A stretch of DNA of 64,000 nucleotides. Source: Methanomicrobiales archaeon. GTDB lineage: Archaea; Halobacteriota; Methanomicrobia; Methanomicrobiales; JACTUA01. How positions within the stretch are numbered: the stretch's first letter is position 1; each line of letters begins with the position of its first letter. Below are positions 57,765-64,000 of the stretch, piece after piece. Location of the stretch: positions 1-64,000 of the forward strand of contig JARYLJ010000005.1 of assembly GCA_029907705.1 (NCBI GenBank), written 5' to 3'. The notes under the pieces are model-generated. The model was not told where the DNA came from and made no database searches. It saw only the letters and a program-made list of their open reading frames with translations. Position numbers and translations under genes: made by a program.

Positions 57765-58388
57765 TCACATGAGCACAAACTCGCCCTTCTGGATGACCTT
57801 CTGGCTCGCCTTGTCGATGATCGCATACTCGCACTTCGTGTTCAGGAATACGGCGAAACCATACTCTGCGCCAGCTGGTTTCCAGGAAATGGCTCTCCCC
57901 TGCGGAGGCCCATACATCCCATCGCTGCTGTCGTAGCAGTTATCCGCATAGAGCATGAACCTGTCTCCCGGTGCGATGAAGCCGTCATTCGAGCCGATCT
58001 CCCCGAAATATTTCGTTATTTCGCCCGGCAGACAGGTCGAGCTTGAATTGATCGTATCTGCCATCGTGATGGTGTACTTCGCATCCTGGCTCTGCAGCTG
58101 GATCGCGATATCGTTCAGGGCGAAACCATCTCCGCCTTTGTGCTCGAAGAGCAGGCCGTTCTTCGCGGTGAAGCCGGTTGGATATTCATAGGTATAATCT
58201 GTCTTGTCGGTGTCCTGGATCCCCTCGATCACCGGTGTGACGCTCAGCGAGGCCTGGGGGGCCTTCCTGCTCTCGCCCGCGAGCCCACCCGCGAACGCGC
58301 TCACGACCGCGGCGATGATGATCGTCACGACGAGCATGAGCATCACGCCCACGACGGGCGAGACCGCCGACTCCATGTCGTTCTTCAT
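57765..58388 (-). CDS. Type IV pilin-like protein (DUF1628), second of a pair
   Basis: 207 aa. ESAVSPVVGVMLMLVVTIIIAAVVSAFAGGLAG is the archaeal pilin class III signal and assembly helix. The globular part has HKGGDGFALNDIAIQL and IDKASQKVIQKGEFVL, elements shared with the partial gene at 63427-64000. Likely an extracellular pilus subunit processed by a prepilin peptidase. The start overlaps the upstream pilin gene (ATGA). Confidence 0.9.
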   Translation of the reverse strand: MKNDMESAVSPVVGVMLMLVVTIIIAAVVSAFAGGLAGESRKAPQASLSVTPVIEGIQDTDKTDYTYEYPTGFTAKNGLLFEHKGGDGFALNDIAIQLQSQDAKYTITMADTINSSSTCLPGEITKYFGEIGSNDGFIAPGDRFMLYADNCYDSSDGMYGPPQGRAISWKPAGAEYGFAVFLNTKCEYAIIDKASQKVIQKGEFVLM

Positions 58389-59008
58389 AGCACCGCCACC
58401 TCCCTGTCGAAGATAAACTTCCCGCTCGGTACATGGAGAATCTTCACTTCCACAATGCTGCCGGGTCCAAAGTCAGGATCGTCGAAGGTGTCCGGATCCG
58501 GCCAGGTACCACGGGTGAAACCGATTCCGAGCAGAGTCGCAGTCCCGGGGACGTTCCCGGTACTCAGGACATCTCCTGTCTTCCAGGTATAGTTGCCAAA
58601 GTCCACCGCCGGATTGTCTCCGGCGTAACCGTATCTCGCGTCGTTCAGGTACGGCATTCTGGCATTGGCAGTACCCAGGCCGTACAGGTCCACCATGTCG
58701 CTGGACGCGCTCTGCGTGTGCTTGTAGGTGTACCCGCTCGCGTTCGTGTAGTACGTCACGATCTCCAGATCCCTGGTCGGGATCGGGTCGCCGCTCAGGA
58801 GCGTGAACGTCATCTTCGTCGTCGTCCCGCCCATCCCGTCATCCGCAGCGGTATCGATCTTCACCGCAATCGCTGCCTGGGGCACCGCCTTCGTCCCCCC
58901 GGCGAGCCCGCCGGCAAACCCGCTCACCACGGCGGCGATGATTATGGTGACCACCAGCATGAGCATGACACCGACGACCGGTGAAACCGCTCCATCATCT
59001 CTCTTCAT
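58385..59008 (-). CDS. Type IV pilin-like protein (DUF1628), first of a pair
   Basis: 207 aa from the ATG at 59008, which has GGAGGT 6 nt upstream. The N-terminus DDGAVSPVVGVMLMLVVTIIIAAVVSGFAGGLAGGTKAVPQAAIAVK is nearly the same as in its neighbour, while the globular part differs. AT-rich sequence at 59045-59085 is the probable promoter of the pair. Confidence 0.9.
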   Translation of the reverse strand: MKRDDGAVSPVVGVMLMLVVTIIIAAVVSGFAGGLAGGTKAVPQAAIAVKIDTAADDGMGGTTTKMTFTLLSGDPIPTRDLEIVTYYTNASGYTYKHTQSASSDMVDLYGLGTANARMPYLNDARYGYAGDNPAVDFGNYTWKTGDVLSTGNVPGTATLLGIGFTRGTWPDPDTFDDPDFGPGSIVEVKILHVPSGKFIFDREVAVL

Positions 59009-59194
59009 CCATACCTCCAGCCGCAGCCACTGCTGCAGCATTCAACTTTACAATATTTTTGTATTTAAAACAAGCTAATTTGTTCTAACATTCCTCATAC
59101 AGAATATGAAGATCGGATGACTGCCGTCTCCTCATAGGTCATCGATGCGGCGGCAGAGACATCTGCATTCAGGTCTTTGATATTTATTACATGT

Positions 59195-59548
59195 TCAGAT
59201 AAGTCCCGGGGCAAAGGAGAGCGAGTATAGGTTGAAGATCACCACATAGAGGAACCAGCCGGAGAGCGCCGAGAGGATCGTCATGCCGGCATCGGGGATC
59301 AGGTCCTCGCACCATGCAGCCCACGCGAGAGCACCGACGAAGAACCCCGATTTCAACATCCCGTGCACCAGCGGAGAACCGACCACCGGCACCATCACCG
59401 CGTTCAGCTCCGCTCCGCCCATACTCAGGATCTGGTTCGTCGTGCATATGTCCAGTGCGAGGCAGACGCCGAAGAGGACCATCAGCACGAACCCGAGTGA
59501 GGATTGGAAGGGGTGCTGCCTCTTCGCTGCGAATGCTCGGAACACCAT
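59195..59548 (-). CDS. DUF5658 membrane protein
   Basis: 117 aa with three hydrophobic helices. LDICTTNQILSMGGAELNAVMVPVVGSPLVHGMLKSGFF has the conserved D…TT…G.E.N pattern of this small membrane family. Function unknown. An extremely AT-rich upstream stretch (59550-59660) probably contains its promoter. Confidence 0.7.
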   Translation of the reverse strand: MVFRAFAAKRQHPFQSSLGFVLMVLFGVCLALDICTTNQILSMGGAELNAVMVPVVGSPLVHGMLKSGFFVGALAWAAWCEDLIPDAGMTILSALSGWFLYVVIFNLYSLSFAPGLI

Positions 59549-60134
59549 GTGTAATTATATTTTATAATTAATATATAAGGTTTATTATTTTTCAATTCAC
59601 TTTTTAAAATATTAAATTTCAAAAATAATCATTATTTTCATTTTGTATTAATTTCGGAGAATATTAATGGTTTCATCAGACATCACGTATCATCCGATCG
59701 TCGGTACGGAAGTCGGAGAGTTCGACCGTATCTGCCGCTCCCGCATATCGCCTTTTTTCGGTCTCTCCACTTCCCCTTCTTCCGCCCGGCACCCCCTCGC
59801 TCCATCCTGTAGCGTACCGGTCCACGGGTATCTGCCGGCCCCGAACCGATCACCATCTGAACGTTCGAGGTATCACGACAGGATAAAAAGGAGCATGCGA
59901 CCATCGGGATATGATCCATGGGACACCGGAACAGGAAACGGACAGGAGACATGCGGAGGATGGAGCCACAAGATGGACATATATGCTTATCGATCGACGA
60001 AGATCGGGGTTCGTGGTACGATGGGGCCTCCTGCACGTCCAGTTACTGAGGATACGGAGAGGACCGGCTTGATGGTATCGGTTCAATGCATTTTCACGAT
60101 GAATCGAGCATATCGGGGCTGAAGATAAAAAAAG
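59549..60134. other. Intergenic region, AT-rich at the DUF5658 end
   Basis: About 585 bases. The first 110 are nearly pure A/T and include the dyad at 59622-59638; the rest is GC-rich. A 151-codon plus-strand frame (59667-60122) looks non-coding: no ribosome binding site, and Arg/Ser/Pro-rich. No RNA gene recognised. Confidence 0.4.
59622..59638. promoter_or_regulatory. AT-rich dyad upstream of the DUF5658 gene
   Basis: AAAATAAT-C-ATTATTTT is a perfect dyad with a one-base centre, about 75-90 nt upstream of the start at 59548. In such AT-rich sequence this may be chance, or a regulator site. Confidence 0.25.
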
Positions 60135-60935
60135 TTATTTTCTGGACCGCACAGCGAGCAGGATCAGAGAGGCGAGTGAAACGGGCACCAGCCAGAGGGA
60201 GAGCGGGGTGGACGGCATGGTGGTGACAGGAGTGGTCTCCTGCTGTGGAGGAGTCACCAGCGCCTTGTTGTACCTGATCACGTCGGGGAGGGATTCCACC
60301 CCCGGGATGGACTTCGGAAAGTTCGTGAATACGACCCTCTTCGCGTTTATCTTGTTGTCCCGGAGTGCCTCTTCCACGCCTTTCGCCATATCGCCCGACT
60401 GCATGTTCTCGATGACATACCTCACGTCGCGGTACTTCTCGGGGTTATTCCAGATGTCGTTCACCACCGCCCTTGGCATGAATTTGCCCTGCTGGTAGAA
60501 TTCGGGGGCGAAGACGGTCACCACATTGAGCCCGAGCCACTCCTCCGCCGCCTCTTTCTGCCAGATCATCACGACCACCTGCTGTCCCGAAATCCGTGCC
60601 CTCTCGTCGGGGGTGAGGTCTGCCTTTTCGATCTCCGTCAGGAAATCCTGAAGTCGGGTTTCGTAGTACGTCCTGTTCGCCGCGTCCGCCTCGATCAGCC
60701 ACCCGGCGACCTCGCGGGAGAGGTTCTTCGCACCGCCAGGCGTGTTCCATACCATGGAGGGGTTCTTCAGTGTCTTCCAGCTTACATTACCGTATCCATT
60801 TGCCTTCATGAAGTCGGTCACGTATGGCATCACATATGACTGGTCGACAGAACCGTTGTGCGCGACGAAGAGGTCTGCCGTTGCGATGAAATCGCGCTGC
60901 AGCTGGATACGGTTCGGGATGATGTCAGATTGCAT
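60135..60935 (-). pseudogene. 5'-truncated metal ABC transporter substrate-binding protein (ZnuA/TroA type)
   Basis: The frame encodes SDIIPNRIQLQRDFIATADLFVAHNGSVDQ…, YVIENMQSGDMAKGVEEALRDN and VVFTNFPKSIPGVESLPDVI, the later two thirds of a cluster A-I binding protein, then a Thr/Pro linker and a C-terminal anchor (LWLVPVSLASLILLAVRSRK). The signal peptide and first metal-ligand region that should precede QSDIIPNRIQ are missing in all frames; promoter-like TTTTATTTAAAC lies only about 110 nt upstream. The ATG at 60935 has GGAG upstream, so a cytoplasmic fragment could still be made. Confidence 0.65.
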
Positions 60936-61233
60936 GTGCCTTTTATCTCCGGTTTCGCAGGAGTGGTGATCGGGTTCGCGGGAGAACGGAGAGGGGCGGG
61001 GGAATGAGGGTATGCAGGGCGACCGGCCCTGAACACTGTGTTTAAATAAAACCACCTCCCACCCGCTCCGTGCATGGAGAAAGCGTCGCAGTCTCCGCTC
61101 CGCATCTGCGCCCCAGGCAGGGGGCAGGTTTTTTACAAGCAGCTCCCCGGTGCTCCGAAGGGATTTTCGGTCGGGCATGGTATCTGCTCTCTCCACTGCG
61201 TTCGCCGCCGTCGCACCGGGTGTCCCGTTTCAT

Positions 61234-62001
61234 TCACGGGTATCTTCCGGTATGGCGCCTATCCCGCTCTGAATGAAGACGCGAGAGGTGGAGGAGACCG
61301 GAATCGCATGCCCGGAGGTCATGCACTTCCTCGATCCAGGGCACGCCCGCAGGGAGCGCCACTGCGATCCGGTTGAAGTCGATCCCACCTTCTCCCGGCG
61401 CGAGATGGTCGTCCTCCCTCCCATGGTTGTCGTGGACATGCACGTGATCGGGCTCTGCTAAGTGCAGGAACTCCTCCAGCGCGCCGTTGATGTGCGCATG
61501 CCCTATGTCGAGGCAGAAGCCGAGCCCCAGCTCCCTGATCGCCGGAAGGAGCGAGGTATCCCTGAAATGGCATACCTCCCAGCTCCCCATGTTCTCGACC
61601 GCGATCCTGATGCCCTGCTCCTCCTGCACCCCGGAGAGCCGCTTCAGCGAACGGTGCAGGCAGGCGAGCGATCTCTCGCGGAGCTCCATCCAGGGCATGA
61701 ACCCAGGGTGCACGACGACGCAGGAGGCATCTATCACGGCTGCCCGCTCGCAGACCTCCTCCAGTATATCGAGCGAGACCTCGCGCACCCGCTCCCTGCA
61801 CGAGGCGATGTTCAGGTCAGTCACCGGTGCGTGCACGGAGTAGCGGAGGTCGAAGGAGGAGCAGCAATCCACCCCTGCATGCAGGAGGTCGTGCGAGGCA
61901 TCGGAGAGGATCTCCACCTCCTTCACTCTGGAGGAGAGGCACTCCAGCGCCTCCCCGAGGGTGCGATCGAGGAGGCACCAGGTGGAGACGCCGATCCTCA
62001 T
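61234..62001 (-). CDS. Sugar phosphate isomerase/epimerase-like TIM-barrel protein
   Basis: 255 aa from MRIGVSTWCLL. It has FDLRYSVHAPVTDLNIASC, VVVHPGF, IRIAVENMGSWEVCHFRDT, LGFCLDIGHAHINGALEEFL and HVHVHDNHGREDDHLAPGEGGIDF, the His/Glu/Asp metal ligands of the AP endonuclease-2/xylose isomerase-like superfamily. The exact reaction is unknown. The last 25 residues are unusually Arg/His-rich and may be altered. Confidence 0.82.
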   Translation of the reverse strand: MRIGVSTWCLLDRTLGEALECLSSRVKEVEILSDASHDLLHAGVDCCSSFDLRYSVHAPVTDLNIASCRERVREVSLDILEEVCERAAVIDASCVVVHPGFMPWMELRERSLACLHRSLKRLSGVQEEQGIRIAVENMGSWEVCHFRDTSLLPAIRELGLGFCLDIGHAHINGALEEFLHLAEPDHVHVHDNHGREDDHLAPGEGGIDFNRIAVALPAGVPWIEEVHDLRACDSGLLHLSRLHSERDRRHTGRYP

Positions 62002-62425
62002 GCCCCGCACCTCTGTCCTCCCCTCTTTCCGGGCAGCGCACGCGTGTCATCCTCCCCTCTCTCTCCACGGGAGCAGGAAGGGGCAGGAAGACAGGCGTAT
62101 CGCACCCCGGACATCGCTGAGTGGGTATCCCGGCCAGTAGAAATAAGGATGACGGATCAGCCGAACGCAAGACCGTATAATGCCCATACGCGGCACGGGC
62201 AGATGGAATGGATCCGTTCGCACAATACGATCCTGAAGATCCCTCCATACCTTCTCCCGCTTTCAAAGGCGGAGCAATGCAGGGGAGCACATGAACAGCC
62301 GGCCTCCTCCCGTCATTATAAATAGTCAATTTATAAAATTATTTAATAAAATTTATTATTTATGTATAATTAGGTATTATCGGTGCCCCGGAAATGGGCA
62401 CCATTCCATATCAGCAGGAATGCAA
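62002..62425. other. Intergenic region before the Ala/Lys-rich protein
   Basis: About 420 bases. Sequence from 62315 to 62375 is almost all A/T and likely holds the promoter of the downstream gene. The remainder shows nothing recognisable. Confidence 0.4.
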
Positions 62426-62701
62426 ATGGCCAGATCGGAAAAGAAGAGCGAAGCCAAACCGGGGAGCGGATCCCCGAAGGCGGGTGCGGCGGCGGAGAAG
62501 ACCATTTCAAAGCCGGCCGGACCGGCTGAGAAGGCGGCAAAGGCTCCACCCAGGACCGTGAACACAACGGCAACGACCACAGCGAAGGCAGGGAGAGCGA
62601 AGGCAGCTGCCGCGGCCGCGGCTCCCGGAAAGAATAATCCCTCGTCAGGAGGCAGGAAAGGCAAAAAGGAAACTGGAGAGAAGAGTTCCGTATCGAAGTG
62701 A
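62426..62701 (+). CDS. Ala/Lys-rich basic protein resembling histone H1 tails
   Basis: About 91 aa, low complexity: MARSEKKSEAKPGSG then runs such as KPAGPAEKAAKAPPR, TTATTTAKAGRAKAAAAAAA and GGRKGKKETGEK. It has no hydrophobic core and would be disordered and strongly positive, like H1 C-terminal tails or bacterial Hc1/AlgP repeats. Nucleic acid binding is an inference. The start at 62426 follows an AT-rich promoter; the ATG at 62420 is also possible. Confidence 0.6.
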   Translation: MARSEKKSEAKPGSGSPKAGAAAEKTISKPAGPAEKAAKAPPRTVNTTATTTAKAGRAKAAAAAAAPGKNNPSSGGRKGKKETGEKSSVSK

Positions 62702-63426
62702 GGATAGATATGTGGGGGCACGGGGATGCGGGTGATACGGCGGTGTCCTCGTTCCCGGGGTCATCGTCGGAATGGATCGTAATCAGAAGAGAACATAACC
62801 GAAAGAGCGCATAAACGGGTTGGCATGCGGAGGTGGGGCGGGCCTCCGCCCCCGCCATACGGCGTCACGGGGGTACAGCTCCTCTTTTCTGGATCTTTGT
62901 CAGCATCCCGTGGCGGTGCCTTCAATGGCCCCTCCCGTGCATTCGTCGTTTTCATTCACGGTTGCCACCTGGTGCGACATCTGGACCATCCTTCATACCG
63001 GTGCTCCTGCTGCGGCAACGGACCAGCACCGCCTTCCATCGCCCATTTCGCCCTGTATCTGCGCATCCACGCGGTGCCCGATCTAGATCGCCCTGTTATG
63101 GCGATGGCATCGAAACCGGTCATCCTCAATCGTTCCTCCCTCTCGCGGAGAGCCAAACCACGGTGGCGGGGACCGGGTTTGGTCACACGGCGGCAGTTAA
63201 AAGGATAGCCACTCCGGCTACATGCTCTCCTTCCGTCAGGTGTACTTCAACAGCGAGCCTCTTTTTTCCCTGAACGACAGGCGCCGGCAGGGGACGGCGA
63301 GACACGCGCATGCCCCGATCCGGGTGAGGGCGCCCTCCAGTTCTCCTGCGTCACGATATGCGATGCGCGCGATGACGACTGACTGTCTGCGGATAGTTCG
63401 AAAAAAAGGTTGAGATTCGGACCGGC
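62702..63426. other. Long intergenic region before the last pilin gene
   Basis: About 725 bases of GC-rich sequence. Overlapping frames on both strands (62820-63270) are Arg/Pro/Ser/His-rich and inconsistent with neighbouring codon use. No RNA gene or repeat recognised. Confidence 0.35.
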
Positions 63427-64000
63427 TCACGAGGACTTGACCGCGAAGTCCGGCACCCTGATCTGCCCGGAGGCGATCGACTTCTGGCTCGCCTTGTCGA
63501 TGATGTCGTAGGTCAGGTAGTCGCCGGCATCGACGCTGAACGCACCGGCGGCGATTTCAGGTCGCCAGGAGATCTTATTCCATATGTAATTATCGGGCAT
63601 GTCCCTGACATAATCGGCGTGCAGGACGAACTTCGATCCCGGCGCAATGAGGGATGCCTTGTCGGGATAGCCCTCCAGGTACACACTCCAGTTCCTCGAG
63701 AACAATGACTGGATGTCTGCCTTGGAGCCAGTCAGGGTTGTATTGGTCGATGGGTTCTTCGCATTGCTGATCGCTGTCTTCTCGTTGGGGTATTTCAGCG
63801 CACCGAGGTGTATCTCGATGTCGTTCAGGTTGATCCCGTCGCCTCCCATGTGCTCGAAGACGACGTAGACGTCAGAGCACTTGCCGGAGACCGGATCGGG
63901 ATTCGTGTTATTATTAATCGCGTCGTATGCCTCGTTCACCACGATCTCCTTCGCCACGATGGACGCCTGCGGCGCCTTCGTCGTGCCGCCCGCGAGCCCA
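63427..64000 (-). CDS. Type IV pilin-like protein, partial (5' end beyond the window)
   Basis: The frame is open to the window edge: GLAGGTTKAPQASIVAKEIVVNEAYDAI follows from the end, the same LAGG…K-x-PQAS junction as in the pilins at 57.8 and 58.4 kb. The globular part has FEHMGGDGINLNDIEIHL and ends IDKASQKSIASGQIRVPDF, parallel to the 57765-58388 pilin. The pilin signal helix must lie just outside. Confidence 0.88.
   Translation of the reverse strand, partial: GLAGGTTKAPQASIVAKEIVVNEAYDAINNNTNPDPVSGKCSDVYVVFEHMGGDGINLNDIEIHLGALKYPNEKTAISNAKNPSTNTTLTGSKADIQSLFSRNWSVYLEGYPDKASLIAPGSKFVLHADYVRDMPDNYIWNKISWRPEIAAGAFSVDAGDYLTYDIIDKASQKSIASGQIRVPDFAVKSS

Noticed and set aside
59667-60122. 151-codon plus-strand frame
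   Set aside because: No ribosome binding site, Arg/Ser/Pro-rich composition typical of shadow frames in GC-rich DNA, no family resemblance.
62820-63273. Several overlapping frames in the gap before the last pilin
   Set aside because: Three frames are open at once, none with recognisable motifs, so open length reflects GC content.

Overview
The window looks like a chromosome segment of a methanogenic euryarchaeon, most likely order Methanomicrobiales. The evidence is an archaeal ribosomal protein/RNA polymerase operon (uS13-uS4-uS11-RpoD-eL18-uL13-uS9-RpoN-RpoK-Eno-uS2) that runs on into mevalonate and isoprenoid lipid genes. Other archaeal markers are class I lysyl-tRNA synthetase, deoxyhypusine synthase, Dph5, PolX, pyruvoyl arginine decarboxylase, DUF1628-type pilins and an HDINN-type sensor kinase. 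The genus cannot be fixed from sequence alone. Overall GC is high (near 58-60% by eye), with one clearly AT-richer island at about 48.2-50.2 kb.

Layout. 0.4-13.8 kb (minus strand) is one long, tightly overlapping operon: tRNA-Ser(GCT), uS13, uS4, uS11, RpoD (with two Fe-S cluster motifs), eL18, uL13, uS9, RpoN, tRNA-Pro(CGG), RpoK, enolase, uS2, Memo-like protein, mevalonate kinase, isopentenyl phosphate kinase, type 2 IPP isomerase, archaeal RNase J, polyprenyl diphosphate synthase and GltX. This links translation, transcription and archaeal lipid precursor synthesis. 13.9-20.5 kb (minus) has deoxyhypusine synthase, an OFA-family MFS transporter and five consecutive CBS-domain genes holding about 18 CBS motifs, the first of them ending in a zinc ribbon. 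20.7-28.4 kb (plus, apart from PdaD) has the Era-like GTPase/DUF2073/Zn-ribbon trio, LysS, a radical SAM protein, a cis-prenyltransferase, PdaD, archaeal NusA and HisE. 28.4-33.9 kb (minus) has a multi-PAS histidine kinase, a bifunctional nuclease-family protein, a flippase-like membrane protein, a DUF357 protein and Dph5. 34.8-37.1 kb has PolX and a second, non-canonical cis-prenyltransferase-like subunit.

37-64 kb is looser accessory sequence with long gaps. It contains a SIMPL protein, a ferredoxin, an ABC exporter pair and a ferredoxin:thioredoxin reductase catalytic subunit. It then has an arsenic/redox type operon (permease, small protein, thioredoxin-like protein, DGC Zn protein, ACR3, universal stress protein) headed by a perfect 20-bp palindrome that contains a TATA-like core. 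An AT-rich island with a decayed metallophosphoesterase and a CAP-domain surface protein follows. After it come a BtuCD-like ABC transporter with a distant BtuF-like binding protein, a Dsb-like exported protein, a CDF metal exporter, three pilin genes, a 5'-truncated metal-binding ABC lipoprotein-like gene and a histone H1-like Ala/Lys-rich protein.

The most notable observations are: (i) two complementary cis-prenyltransferase subunits, one with the DGNRR motif and no C-terminal RxG, the other with RxG and no DGNRR; (ii) the 18-CBS operon; (iii) the palindromic operator over a TATA-like core in front of the arsenic/redox operon; (iv) a concentration of broken genes between 38.9 and 61 kb (in-frame TGA or TAG, one single-base frameshift, one 5' truncation); (v) a likely ACG start, or lost ATG, for gltX; (vi) a diverged dispersed repeat in two intergenic regions 26 kb apart. 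Identities come from reading motifs and recalled family features, not from database searches.
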